From assembly GCF_012489685.1 (NCBI RefSeq), contig NC_080042.1:32183158-32247157 (forward strand): a DNA stretch of 64,000 nt. Direction: 5' to 3'. Numbering within the stretch: position 1 is the stretch's first letter; the number at the start of each line of letters is the position of its first letter. The position numbers and the translations under genes are program-made. Source of the stretch: Lotus japonicus (taxonomy: Eukaryota > Streptophyta > Magnoliopsida > Fabales > Fabaceae). A model generated the notes under the pieces. That model ran no database searches and was not told where the DNA came from. It saw nothing but the letters and a program-made list of their open reading frames with translations. This document shows, one piece after another, positions 22,972 through 35,604 of the stretch.

Positions 22972-24750
22972 TGTAACGCCCCAATTTCTCAACCAGGGAT
23001 CACATTAGTAACCCAACAAATATGGGGACTAACTCGGGTTTTTTTTTCAAAGAGGTGACAACTTTCGAAACACAAAAGGCCCATCATCACCCAAGCAATG
23101 ACCCGAGAAGTTCCCAAGTAAGTTGGCCGGGCACAATGCCTCATTGAAAGCACTCCTTACCTAGACAGAACGACCCGAGTTCTTACTTGAACTCAAATGA
23201 GATTTTTGGATAACACTTTCAAATCTTTTCCAAACGATTCAATTATCGGTTAAGTTCAAAATCCGTTCATTACTTTTATCTTTATCAACTTTCAAAATTT
23301 AAAACCATTTAATCGTTTGGTTTTCAAAACTCTTATGATTAATAATATTCCAAACATAATTCATCATTTATCACGTATTAACAATACCCCAAATTATAGC
23401 TAAGATAAAAACCGCTAGCATAATATTTAAAAAAAATAACGACACTTGACGATATAAAATTCACGATTTAAAGATAACAATTATTTCAAAACGTTGCTTT
23501 GCAAGCCTTCCTTCTTCGCTGCTCCTAAGCCTCGTCGCCCAACTCTTCTTGTCGTCAAGAAAATCAGACCTCATCAATTAACGACTTGTCCACTATAGCG
23601 TTAAGCGCCCACATAGACAAGTAGCAAACACTAAGGGTTAGCTAAAAAAAAAAAAAATAACCAAAACTCGAATTCAAAATCAAGATAAGATATCCAATTT
23701 TGAATTCGAATCTCAAGACAAGATAACAACTTTAAAATTCGTCTTAAGATAACAACAAGAAGATAACAACATTAAATTTTTTATCTCTATCACTTAGCAA
23801 CAAACTTCACATAAGTTCAAAATTTAAATGAGCAACAACCTTATCAAATTAAAACCTTATCTTCAAATTTTAAGATACTAACAACATATCTTCAATTTAA
23901 AACAAAATAACAACATATCTTCTACTTTAAAATAAGATATCAGAATACAACCAATAATATTAAGGTCTATCCCCTTAATCAAACAACAACCAACAACAAG
24001 ATTAAGGTCTATCCTCTCAATCTAACAAACAACCCGCAAGTTAATTCCATAATTAATATATAACTTCCACTCCCCAAACACGCAATTAACCTTCATAATT
24101 TCTCAACGAAACAACATATTCAATTTTTCGCCCAACAACAACTCAACAAAAGTACGCATGATATTAATACAAAGAAACAACAACAACCAAAACAATTAAT
24201 CAATCAATTCAACACCTTGAACACCTTCACTTCACATATCATGCAAGAAAATAAAAACCATGCAAACTCACGCACTAATTAAGAAGCTACCCTTACCTTG
24301 GCCTAAAATAAGAAGAAAGTAATAGCACGGTTCTTCCAACGGAGTCCCTTTTTTTATGAATAAAAGATGAACACAAGGAATTTCAAGCCTCTTGCTCCAA
24401 GCTTTCCCTTCACCACCAATAGAGATGATGAACTCGCACCCCCAAGGAAAGAAGACAAAATTTGAGTCTTCCAAAGAAGGAAGAAAACTCAAAGAGAGAA
24501 GAGAAATAAAGCTTTGAGGGCAATGCTTCCTCAAAGAGAGAATTTGAGAGTGAGTAGAGATTTATGGATGAAAAGAACAAAGGGTCAAGCCTCCTTATAT
24601 ACTACTCAAGATGCCCTCAAAGTACCCATAATATCCCCAAAAACTTTACCCCTAGACTTGGGCTCTAAGTTTCCGTAAACACATGTGACTAAATTAATTA
24701 AAACCTAACTTAATTGATTCAATTAAAAAAACAAAATAATTATATATATA
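22972..24750 (-). repeat. 5' LTR of the Ty3 element, with a 617-bp extra segment
   Basis: It starts TGTAACGCCCC (plus strand) at 22972 and follows the 3' LTR closely, except for an extra segment at about 23446-24062. That segment carries AAGATAACAA-rich repeats and two units of the GATTAAGGTCTATCC minisatellite also found at 31836-32497. A TATA-like motif sits near 24590. The outer (right) boundary could not be fixed, and similarity with copy 2 continues to 26004. Confidence 0.7.
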
Positions 24751-25400
24751 ATATATATTCCTATCTTTTTCATTTTTTTATATTTATATATAATAATCAA
24801 GATCAGATCTTATGTCAAATAACAACCAACCTTTTATTAAAATAACACAAAATAACAGAAGGTAAGATAACACATTTAAAATAGGAAATACCAAATTTCT
24901 ATATCTCTTCTAATTCAAAATCATACTTAGTTTAAGTCTGAGAAAGAAACTGACACATCTAAAATTAATTCAAATAATTCTAAATTAATTTCTAGAACTC
25001 AAAATAATATTCTAAACCATATTTTCAAATTAACTTTCGAAATTAAATTAATTTTATTTAAAATATCTTATCTCTTAATTAAAATAAGAGATTATCCTAT
25101 CTTTTCCAAATAAATCACAAACAAGTATAATTCTATTATAAGGAATATCTACAACTATTATCTCTGAATTTAATTCAAAATCAATATCCTCTAAGTTTCC
25201 ACATTTATCTCCTAATAATAAAACAACTCTATTTGCAAAACTAAATTTTAAACTGACATCAAATAATAAATCACTAAAATTCAAAAATTAATCCCTAAGG
25301 TTCAAAATAATATCTAGATCACTTTAAAAATAATAATTTCGGATTCTAAAATTATCTTAACCAAAAATAATGTAGCTATAATTGATGATGTGTTGGTGGT
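24751..25400. other. AT-rich flank shared by both duplication copies
   Basis: No gene is visible. It is very AT-rich with few GC clusters and is repeated almost unchanged at 29481-30130. It may be the outer part of the LTR or another decayed LTR. Confidence 0.45.
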
Positions 25401-25523
25401 GAAATTATGATTTATAAATTGATAACATGATATGAATATGCTTATAATGTAACATGCTATATGTATTGTCATATCTTGATGTGCTGGTTGTATTATACAT
25501 TTTTTCCATGAGTTGACAATCGC

Positions 25524-25823
25524 ATGCCTTATTTATATATTTGTGTTTGGGTGGTCGCCAAACTGCCAGATGTTGTTGGATCATTGGTACAAGATGGCTC
25601 GCCATTCGGGGCAGGTCACTACGATCTGATTGTTAGGGATGACTCGGGCACCTGGGAGGTGGACCACGCCTGCAGGACAGCCGAGTACACTCGACAAGTG
25701 GTCGAGGAGGAACATAACCGGCATGGGCATCTGTTCAGGGGAGTGCTACGTCGATTGACTCTGACTTTCAACCTGCCGCATATTGTTCATTGTATTATCC
25801 CGACTTTCAGGAGTCACAATTAG
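25524..25823 (+). pseudogene. LTR-borne reading frame, fragment, copy 1
   Basis: A 99-residue open frame holds PDVVGSLVQDGSPFGAGHY, then a DDSGTWEVD stretch and, further on, FRGVLRRLTLTFNLPHIVHC. The same order of short motifs occurs in the solo LTRs: DDTGSWVVD and SGVLRRC...FNLPPGVHC near 37180-37350, and VHDGSPFG near 56935. The function is unknown. It is plus-strand, opposite to the neighbouring Ty3 element, so it probably belongs to a truncated LTR of the solo-LTR family. Confidence 0.6.
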
Positions 25824-26004
25824 TAACCTATTAAATAAAATTAAATGATTTTCCAAAAAGGATTTAATAAAAGTGGGTATATATTTTTCATTTTCTTTCT
25901 TTCCAAAATATTTCTAAAACCTGATATGCATACTCTTACCCAAACCCATACATCCAGCCTTGTCAAGGCAAGCACTCGTGAGTGACGACGGATGTTCAAG
26001 ACAT

Positions 26005-26225
26005 TGGAGCTCCTTTTTTTTAGCTTTAATAGATGGTTTGGCAAACTTGAAGAGTTTATTGTGTTTAAAAACTCCGGTGTGTGGATATCATCTGGGCTGT
26101 CATAATTTCTGTTTGATGAACATGTGTTATCGGCACTCAAATAAATTTCCTATTTTCCAGGCAACAATGACATCATGTATTCATTCAAACTATCAACAAT
26201 CTCATTTGTAGGAGCTAAAGGGATT
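26005..26225 (-). pseudogene. PIF1/Helitron helicase fragment at the duplication joint
   Basis: The minus strand reads IPLAPTNEIVDSLNEYMMS, a stop, then EIYLSADNTC, HTPEFLNTINSSSLPNHL and LKLKK before a one-base shift into GAP. This is the part of a Helitron helicase between the APTN motif and the LLRN motif. It lies exactly between the end of duplication copy 1 (26004) and the start of copy 2 (26226). It is not a copy of the Helitron at 4635-10567, whose equivalent segment is quite different. Confidence 0.8.
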
Positions 26226-28308
26226 TGCGCCTCCAAACCTCTAATCATCAAAGCTTCGGACCCTCGTGCTTTCAGGCCCAACTGTTTTCCAATCAGCCAA
26301 GTTCGTTGTGCACGTGTCATCACACTGTCTTCTCCTGGAACTGGCTCCAAGAAATCAATAGGCAATGGTTTAGGCTTATTTTTACTCCCCTTCGGGCGCC
26401 CCCTCCCAGAGCTTTTATGTGATGCATTTGTTTGTGGATAAACTATAACAGATGGAGACTTCTGGACAGGAGATTCGACATGCTCATGGGGTGACGTGAT
26501 TTGCTTCTGCACCGCCTCCTGTTTGCCTCGATCATGCTCTGGAGACGCTTGCAAGGTTGTGGATATGTGCTTCCTCACAATTTGATTTGGAGTCGTATGA
26601 ACAAAGACATCAGTTTTTTCACTAGAACGCACAGTTTCCCCAAACTCGTTTTTAGCGTTAACGTGTTGTGCCAAACACTTTTGTTGTTGAAATATGAAAA
26701 ACACGTTTTGAGATATTTGTTTTCTTGGTAAACACGTCCCTTGTCTTTGTTTCTGAGCAGAAGAACGTGGGTCCCATTTAAATGAATTTGAAGGCCTGAA
26801 ATAATATGTTGCCAAAAACAAATCCTTGGAATTAAATGAATATCCTGTAACTGCATATCTTTTTGAATCCTCAAGGGCAGGATTTTGAATTCCATTATCA
26901 GAAATCTTGTTTTCTTTTAAATTCTTCCCCCATTCCCCAATCTCATTCAATGTATAACCTGACTCAATTAGGTCCTGTAACTGCTCCCTTGTATTCAATC
27001 CCGAATTTATTGCTAACGTTTTAGGATTCAAAATTCTTGCTTCCGATTGCTTCCTTGTATTCAATCTCCTCCGTGTATTACTTCCGGCCACCGTCCAGTC
27101 CCCTCACAGACGCTTCAGCCTCAAGCACGCTAAGGCCTTCCAATCTATCGTCCCGATACACTTCATCTTACTCATCGGAAACAACATCTACGACGGACTC
27201 ATAATCTTTTTACTTAACATCATCCATAGTTGTACCAAAACCATCATTCATATCATCATCATCAGAAACATCTTCCTCAGACACATACTCCTTCCATGGC
27301 GTAGTTGGCATATCTTCGACACACCCGTAATCATAAGTATTAGAATCCTTCTCAATTAAAATAACACAAGAAGTACCGTCAACATCAATAGACATTGTGA
27401 TACTTTGTACCAACGAATTATGCATTCTAACTAGAACTCTGGCATAGTCCACTCGGTGCCGCGACGACGTTGCTACATCCGACGACACATAATTTCCCAT
27501 TCGGTTTCCAACAGCAGTAAAAAAAGGTTCAGTCCATAATCCTAACGGAACTTGCCAGAGGCGAATCCAGACAAGGTGTGCAACACCAAAATTAAGCGTC
27601 GTGCATGGTCTAATATCAGAGAGATTCTCTTCCAAAATATTCGGCATTCTGAAATAGTGTCCAACATTTCTTCATTATTCTCCAATTCCAGAATCACTTC
27701 ATTTGCTCCTAATGGAATGAGGCGAAAATTGTACATCCCAATTCTACTCAACTCATCCTGCATAATGTTCACTAACGTGAGCTCTAGGGTTCGTGCCTGA
27801 AGACATCTCCGGAACCAGCCATCAACCAAATCTGGGTTCGTGAAACGCAGCGGGACAACTTCTGGCTTTGGAGAGAAATCCCTTAACTGGTCTTCTTCCT
27901 CATTTTTCTTTTTTTCTACATTCTGTGTGCTCATATGTGGCTGTCCCTTTGGTCTCCAAACTATTCCTTGGATTTCATACTTATAACGTCCCGGTGACGG
28001 CACCTTCGACATCCGGGAAGGCCGTTGTATTTTAGCTTTCTGAACCACAATAAAATACCTTCCAAACGCGAGCCATGGAACATAAGAATGGCCTTCCATG
28101 CCTCATCATCTCTCTGGAAACGAACAAATCCATATCGAAACCTTCGCCCATACTTGATTCTCTGTTGTATAAAAACATCACACAGATTCCCTGCTCTGCC
28201 AAAGATTGACCATAGTTTCGCCCGCCTAATCCTCTCGCCTAGGCCGTCAATGAACAATGAGAAAGATTGCTTGCCTAAATTCTTCCTTGCAAAATCCCCA
28301 TGGCTCAC
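26226..28308 (-). pseudogene. LINE ORF1, duplicated copy (frameshifted)
   Basis: Near-identical to 19160-21242, with the same frame breaks: RRM frame 28308-27961, then 28099-27542, 27647-27210 and 27091 down. The last block is fused in frame to the helicase fragment at 26225, so the reading runs on to 26150 as a chimera. It has lost the ORF2 start that follows in copy 1. Confidence 0.82.
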
Positions 28309-28324
28309 CCCTGGTTGTGCTCGC

Positions 28325-29480
28325 TGTAACGCCCTAATTTTTCAACCGGGGATCACATTAGTAACCCAACAAATATGGGGACCAACTCGGATTTTTTTTT
28401 TCAAAGAGGTGATAAATTTCGAAACACAAAAGGCCCATCATCACCCAAGCAATGGCCCGAGAAGTTCCCAGGTAAGTTGGTCGGGCACAATGCCTCATTG
28501 AAAGCACTCATTACCTAGACAGAACGACCCGATTTCTTACTTGAACTCAAATGAGATTTTTCGATAACTCTTTCAAATCTTTTCCAAACGATTCAATTAT
28601 CCGTTAAGTTCAAAATCCGTTGATTACTTTTATCTTTATCAACTTTCAAAATTTAAATCCATTTAATCGTTTGATTTTCAAAACTCTTATGATTAAAAAT
28701 ATTCCAAAAATAATTCATCATTTATCGCGTAATAATAATACCCCAAATTACAGCTAAGATAAAAATCGTTAGCGTAATATTCAAAAAAAAATAACTACAC
28801 TCCCCGAACACGCAATTAACCTTCATAATTTCTCAACGAAACAACATATTCAATTTTTCGCCCAACAACAACTCAACAAAAGTACGCATGATATTAATAC
28901 AAAGAAACAACAACAACCAAAACAATTAATCAATCAATTCAACACCTTGAACACCTTCACTTCACATATCATGCAAGAAAATAAAAACCATGCAAACTCA
29001 CGCACTAATTAAGAAGCTACCCTTACCTTGGCCTAAAATAAGAAGAAAGTAATAGCACGGTTCTTCCAACGGAGTCCCTTTTTTTATGAATAAAAGATGA
29101 ACACAAGGAATTTCAAGCCTCTTGCTCCAAGCTTTCCCTTCACCACCAATAGAGATGATGAACTCGCACCCCCAAGGAAAGAAGACAAAATTTGAGTCTT
29201 CCAAAGAAGGAAGAAAACTCAAAGAGAGAAGAGAAATAAAGCTTTGAGGGCAATGCTTCCTCAAAGAGAGAATTTGAGAGTGAGTAGAGATTTATGGATG
29301 AAAAGAACAAAGGGTCAAGCCTCCTTATATACTACTCAAGATGCCCTCAAAGTACCCATAATATCCCCAAAAACTTTACCCCTAGACTTGGGCTCTAAGT
29401 TTCCGTAAACACATGTGACTAAATTAATTAAAACCTAACTTAATTGATTCAATTAAAAAAACAAAATAATTATATATATA
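28325..29480 (-). repeat. solo LTR of the Ty3 element (hybrid)
   Basis: It starts TGTAACGCCC at 28325. The left part follows the 3' LTR of copy 1, including its lack of the 617-bp segment. The right part follows the 5' LTR. No primer site or internal sequence remains. The right bound is uncertain for the same reason as for the 5' LTR of copy 1. Confidence 0.85.
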
Positions 29481-30253
29481 ATATATATTCCTATCTTTTT
29501 CATTTTTTTATATTTATATATAATAATCAAGATCAGATCTTATGTCAAATAACAACCAACCTTTTATTAAAATAACACAAAATAACAGAAGGTAAGATAA
29601 CACATTTAAAATAGGAAATACCAAATTTCTATATCTCTTCTAATTCAAAATCATACTTAGTTTAAGTCTGAGAAAGAAACTGACACATCTAAAATTAATT
29701 CAAATAATTCTAAATTAATTTCTAGAACTCAAAATAATATTCTAAACCATATTTTCAAATTAATTTTCGAAATTAAATTAATTTTATTTAAAATATCTTA
29801 TCTCTTAATTAAAATAAGAGATTATCCTATCTTTTCCAAATAAATCACAAACAAATATAATTCTATTATAAGGAATATCTACAACTATTATCTCTGAATT
29901 TAATTCAAAATCAATATCCTCTAAGTTTCCACATTTATCTCCTAATAATAAAACAACTCTATTTGCAAAACTAAATTTTAAACTGACATCAAATAATAAA
30001 TCACTAAAATTCAAAAATTAATCCCTAAGGTTCAAAATAATATCTAGATCACTTTAAAAATAATAATTTCGGATTCTAAAATTATCTTAACCAAAAATAA
30101 TGTAGCTATAATTGATGATGTGTTGGTGGTGAAATTATGATTTATAAATTGATAACATGATATGAATATGCTTATAATGTAACATGCTATATGTATTGTC
30201 ATATCTTGATGTGCTGGTTGTATTATACATTTTTTCCATGAGTTGACAATCGC

Positions 30254-30553
30254 ATGCCTTATTTATATATTTGTGTTTGGGTGGTCGCCAAACTGCCAGA
30301 TGTTGTTGGATCATTGGTACAAGATGGCTCGCCATTCGGGGCAGGTCACTACGATCTGATTGTTAGGGATGACTCGGGCACCTGGGAGGTGGACCACGCC
30401 TGCAGGACAGCCGAGTACACTCGACAAGTGGTCGAGGAGGAACATAACCGGCATGGGCATCTGTTCAGGGGAGTGCTACGTCGATTGACTCTGACTTTCA
30501 ACCTGCCGCATATTGTTCATTGTATTATCCCGGCTTTCAGGAGTCACAATTAG
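30254..30553 (+). pseudogene. LTR-borne reading frame, fragment, copy 2
   Basis: A duplicate of 25524-25823 with one residue changed (IIPT to IIPA). See that entry for motifs and likely origin. Confidence 0.6.
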
Positions 30554-30956
30554 TAACCTATTAAATAAAATTAAATGATTTTCCAAAAAGGATTTAATAA
30601 AAGTGGGTATATATTTTTCATTTTCTTTCTTTCCAAAATATTTCTAAAACCTGATATGCATACTCTTACCCAAACCCATACATCCAGCCTTGTCAAGGCA
30701 AGCACTCGTGAGTGACGACGAATGTTCAAGACATATAAAATATACAGTGAAGTAATGTCTTAACCGACAACAAAGTTCAGAATGTGATAACACCCCAAGT
30801 CCAATATACTTCCTACAATCCCCTCATTGGAGATTCACAGGAGAGTAATGCATCAGAACCTACCGAAGACCAAAGTAAGTCATACAATCATCCCTACGAG
30901 CTTCAACCAATGACGGTAAGCTTCTCTACTCAAGGCTCTAGCCTTACATCTAACTA

Positions 30957-31333
30957 CTCCCTCCGTTCCTTTTTAAGTGTCATTTTAGAACAATTTTTTT
31001 GTTCCTATTTAACTGTCGTTTTGATGTTTTAGGTTCCATTTTGTCAATTATACCCATACTTTTTCAATAACTTCACTTCACATTTTCCATAAAATTCTTC
31101 TTTCTTAATAACTATGAAGACCTTTATGACTTTATGATTGGGAGAGAGTGGTAGATAGTTTAATGATATGAGAGAGTGGAAAAAAAACTAACAATCAACT
31201 ATCTTGGTTGGAGAGCTTTATGACTTTATGATTGGGATGTGAGAGGGTAGAATTGGAAAAACAACTCTAATAATCCACTATCTTGGTTGGAGAGCTTTAT
31301 GCTAAAACGACACTTAAAAAGGAACGGAGGGAG
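30957..31333. mobile_element. Stowaway MITE, 377 bp
   Basis: CTCCCTCCGTTCCTTTTTAA at the left pairs with the segment ACTTAAAAAGGAACGGAGGGAG at the right, with TA at 30955-30956 and 31334-31335. The interior holds an inverted pair of GAGAGCTTTATGACTTTATG-like segments. It is non-coding. Confidence 0.92.
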
Positions 31334-31835
31334 TATTACTTCTACAAGTCTTCGGTTGGTTCACTCACTCCAAGGAAGCCTTCTCGTCAATCAGTTCAAT
31401 CACCTTCTTACAACGATCAATAGCTACTCGCAGCAACACCTATTAAGGCTTGATAGTTTGCCGACCGCTCAAACACAAACAAAGCAAACAAGGCAAGAAA
31501 GGGTCAACTTTGTAGAGTAATGTAATATAAGTCCCAGCAAGATTTAGCATAGTTAAGTAGCGTGTGAATAAATAATTAGACACATCATAAGTTGATCTAT
31601 AGCCTCTGAACGTGAAGTTATCAGTCCATCACTCGCCGCCTGCGCATAGGTGTATCTTCATTTTCTTGCCAGGGTAGCACCACGTCTCACTAATGTAAAT
31701 GCACGACCCAGGGGTCAATCATCTAACACGATGAGGTTTATACTCTCTAATCAACAAACAGATAACATGATCAAGGACTAGCCCCTTAATTGATCCAAGT
31801 AATAGGAGTTAAGGTCTAACCTCTTAAGCAAATAA

Positions 31836-32497
31836 CAAGTAGCATGGCTAAGGTCTATCCTCTAAATCAACTAACAAATAATAAGATTAAAGTTAAACCA
31901 CTTTAATCAAAGGAAATATAATATGATTAAGGTCCAACCACGTTAATCAAATAGAAAAGTATAGGATTAAGGTCCAGTCACTTTAATCCACAAGCAAATA
32001 ATAGGATTAAGGTCCCTCCTCTTTAATTCATAAGCAAATAATAGAATTAAGGTCCATCCAATAGCAAATAGTATGATTAAGGTCCTACCACTTAATCAAG
32101 CAGTAAATAATATGATTAAGATCCAACCACTTTAATCAAATGACAAATAATATGATTAAGGTGCAACCACTTTAATCAAAGGGTCTAATATGATTAAGGT
32201 CCAACCACTTTAATCAAATAGCAAAGAATAGGATTAAGGTTCAGCCACTTTAATCCACAAGCAAATAATAGCATTAAGGTCCATCCTCTTTAATCCATAC
32301 GCAAATAATTGGATTAAGGTCCATCCTCTTTAATCCAATAGCAAAAAGTATGATTAAGGTCCTACCACTTAATCAAGCAGTAAATAATATGATTAAGGTC
32401 CATCCACTTTAATCAAGGAGTAATTAATAGGATTAAGGTCCAATCACTTTAATCCAGGGATAAATAATATGATTAAGGACAACCCTCTTAATCAAGT
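31836..32497. repeat. minisatellite, about 14 units of 40-52 bp, each with a small inverted repeat
   Basis: Units have the form GATTAAGGTCCAACCACTTT followed by AATCAAATAGCAAATAATAT, with point changes and small length changes. GATTAAGG and CTTTAATC within each unit can pair. Two units of the same repeat occur at about 23960-24025 in the Ty3 5' LTR, so the array is LTR-borne. Confidence 0.93.
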
Positions 32498-34076
32498 CAT
32501 GCACGTATGCAAGAGCTAGCAGACCACGATTCGTCCTCAACCGGATACGTGTCTAGCTATGGTTTATTGTCACTATTGTTTTTCCCTAAGGTAAACGTCG
32601 GTCCATTGACCAATTGATTCACAACAAGGGGTAGCACCTGCACTTAATGGCAGTCCTACTCACAACGGCTCTTCTTCACAATATTCGCAACTCGAATCTT
32701 CATCTTTCCTCGAACCTCGGATCTTGGACCTTCCCATTTTCGAACTCATTTTCATATCCTAAGTCTTCCTCAAAAGGGGTTATCTTTATCATTCAAAGTG
32801 TTCTATCTTGAGTTAATTGATTATGAAATTTATTCTCAAATCAAGTCTTATGCATTCATTTGTTTCGAAATCTAACAAGTCAAACGATCCCCATTATCCC
32901 CAAGTTCTCTTTCATGAGAAAGCCTCGATCCTCCATGTCAGCAGTAGCTCAGACCTTCCATCGGATCCTACTTGTTAACTCTTATTACACTCTGCATTCA
33001 CAATCGATATAATCATAAGGTTTTGGCATAATTTCATGTTTATGCACATACCCAATTCAAAGAAATAGTACATGTATATCCATTAAAAGGAATAAGATTG
33101 AAATCTCAGTAAACGGCCGAAGCCTCAACAATTAACGATGACCTAAGCCCTAGAAAACGGAGACACAAGTCTCAAGATTTAACATTGGCCGAAGCCTCAG
33201 AATGTTTTTTGCATTCAGTCCAGTAACAGTCAACATAAGCAACTACCGAGTCAAAGTTATTGACGCCTAAAGCATATAACTAATAACTAGGAGAGTTGCC
33301 CTTACCTTTGCTAATGTTTCTTTCTCCTTCGCCTTTCCTCAAGCATTCCAATTTCCTCGAGTCCCAAGTTTGCACGTCTCAAACCTTAAGCAAAAGTATG
33401 ATTACTTAATCACTAAGTAACAACTCGACTTAAAATGACTAACCAAAATCGGAAAAGCTTTCTAAGCTTTAGGAATGCAACACTTAGGCACGAATAAGAG
33501 GATTACCCCGAATGAGTGAATTTGACACAAAACTCAAGTTTCAAGTAAGCAAGTAGCAAGTACACAATTAATGTTCTAACTTCAAATTTAAAAGCATAAA
33601 ACTTGTCAACAATCATAATTGATTATCCTAATCATGCTCCAAGTGCTTCCGACATTTTCTCTTCTTATTCTCTCCATTAAAGTCCACGGCCTCAAGCCCT
33701 ATTTTAAGTCTATAGTTTCATTTTCATTTCATTTCCTACATACATCGCAAATCTAAGCTCATGTGCGGTCTTTCAAGTAATTGCATATATCATAACTTAA
33801 TTAACTTAAAGAACAAGTAGAACTTAGCATGTTTGAAATAACACATAATATGTTCCACATTTCCATTGCTTCTCACATAAGACATGATACTTAATTACTT
33901 AAGGGAAAAGTAACATTTAGCATGCTCAAACATTCATCCACAAAACTCTACCCAAAATTTTCCCCGAAATCACCCTAATTATCATGCATCATTACTAGAG
34001 TTTTAAGAAAATATTTTTCTCCCCCAATACACGTGCTAGCTCTCGGCCAAAAAATGGATGATTCAAGGTTGATGTT
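32498..34076 (-). other. body of the interrupted LTR, no gene
   Basis: No open frame of interest. Moderately AT-rich text contains GGCCGAAGCCTCA repeated near 33115 and 33187. It ends at the ATGTT target of solo LTR 1. Confidence 0.5.
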
Positions 34077-34783
34077 TGTAAGGCCCGAGTTTTTAAGTTT
34101 ATGCTAAGTGAATAAACTTCTTATTCACGATTAGGGTTGATGTAATGTGAAGGGAAACCTGAACGAAAGTTTATTAAATGAAATATATTTATGAAGGATA
34201 AAGTTCAGGAAAAGTTCAAGGATTGCATTAGGATCGATAAAAGTTATAGCACGAACGTTTTACGCTTAAACCCAGGTCAGAAACCCTAGTATATAGCTAA
34301 TTTTCACTTTTAGGCACGATGGCAGTTAATTCCAAAAATCTTCAGAGAAATGTTAGAACTTCTCTTTTTCCATATATCACAATCGTTTCGAGGCGAAACT
34401 CTAGGATCTACGAACGTCCGATTCCAATCATCGGAAGTTTGCCGAAACCGAATCCCTGGTATTTCAAAACCCTAGAATTTTTCGACAATGAAGACTTTAT
34501 CTATTCAGAGCTTCAAATGAATATTCTACACGCGTACACCCATTTCTCTTGATGATTTCAATCTTTCTTCCGAAGGAAGTTTTCCATTCCGACATTCGCT
34601 GCAAAAAGCAACTTATCGGGTAAAATAGTTTTATACCGACTATGCTTTAGTTGCCAAAAATACAAGGAGACCTCTTTATGGTTTTGGAATTCTTTTGCCA
34701 AAACATATCTAATAATTCATGGAGAATGACGCCGGAAAAATCAGATTCGCGAAACTTTCATTTTCCCGCGAATTTCCACCTTC

Positions 34784-34792
34784 TATATATAG
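34784..34792 (+). promoter_or_regulatory. TATA box of solo LTR 1
   Basis: TATATATAG lies about 0.7 kb into the LTR and is followed by an AC-rich leader, as expected for the U3/R boundary. The related solo LTR 2 has a changed CATATAG near 53763. Confidence 0.6.
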
Positions 34793-35604
34793 CAAAGAAA
34801 GGAAGAAAAACCAAAAAAAACTACCCATTTCCCCACCCAAACCCGCGGCCACAAAGAGGAAGAAGGAGGAGAAGATTTTCTTCATCGTTTGCTTGATCGT
34901 CGATCAATCAGTTGCTACTTCAAGGCTTCGAGGTATAGTCGCTAATCCTTACCTCTGATCGCTTTTTCCATAGCTTTTCTGTAGAGTTTTCTGAGTGGAT
35001 AGTTTATGGGTTTTTGCAAAACTATCCAGAATCTTTCATTTCTGATTCTAAACCTCTTCCTTATGCGCCCAAGATCACTTCTGCCGGGTTAGATTTTCCG
35101 TTATGTCGCCGGAATTCCGCCGGAATCAATTTGAACCTAAAATACCCATTTTTGGAGTTTTTGGTGTAAAGCTTCAACCTTTAGGCTGAAAACTATCGCC
35201 TTAGCTTAGTGCTAGTAGGATTAGTTGTCATAAACGTCGTTGGTGACGTCCCTGCAAAATTTTATTTTTGGGATTTCAGTTTTGAAAATTCTAAGTTAAA
35301 AATCATGACCAAAATACCCCTGCGACAGTTTTTGATCCGATAATTTTTCCGAGTTCAGAATACCCTTAGTTACGGCTAATGATAGCATAGGAACCAAGTT
35401 AGATCGAAGAAAAATCGAGCCCCACAATTACCAAAAGTGGCCGAGCCCTATAGGGGAGGAGGAGGAAATTTCCTTTTCCGAAAACTTGTCTTTCGCGCTA
35501 GTTTATCGTACCTTAGGGTATAGATTACTTCGAGTAACCTTAGTAATTATCGATAGCTTAGTTTCCAATAGATTCTGATAGTATTCTGTGATTTTATTGT
35601 AAAG

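Larger units (their letters stand above)
21259..24750 (-). mobile_element. Ty3/gypsy LTR retrotransposon, interior mostly deleted
   Basis: Two similar LTRs ending (minus strand) in GGGGCGTTACA enclose only about 0.5 kb of internal DNA. A Met-tRNA primer site lies beside the right (5') LTR. The interior retains a protease-end fragment and a scrap of RT. LTR divergence is modest by eye apart from one 617-bp length difference. Confidence 0.85.
19160..26004. repeat. tandem segmental duplication, copy 1 (6.8 kb)
   Basis: The stretch 19160 to about 21780 recurs at 26226 to about 28850 with a constant offset of 7066. About 24060-26004 recurs at 28790-30734 with a constant offset of 4730. Copy 1 holds a LINE, two LTRs with internal DNA between them, and right-hand flank. 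The protein reading of the last ORF1 block differs by only two residues over about 290, so the event is recent. Confidence 0.92.
26226..30734. repeat. tandem segmental duplication, copy 2, shortened by LTR-LTR recombination
   Basis: It matches copy 1 but lacks 2336 bp, equal to one LTR plus the internal DNA of the Ty3 element. Its LTR is copy-1-left type up to 28806 and copy-1-right type from 28851. Confidence 0.92.

Noticed and set aside
24751..25380. A gene in the AT-rich stretch (69-residue frame at 25075-25284)
   Set aside because: The composition is extremely AT-rich and no motif is seen. It is repeated at 29805-30014 only because of the segmental duplication.
31836..32497. CRISPR-like spaced repeats
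   Set aside because: Units are tandem with degenerate sequence and no unique spacers, in a plant LTR. It is a minisatellite.
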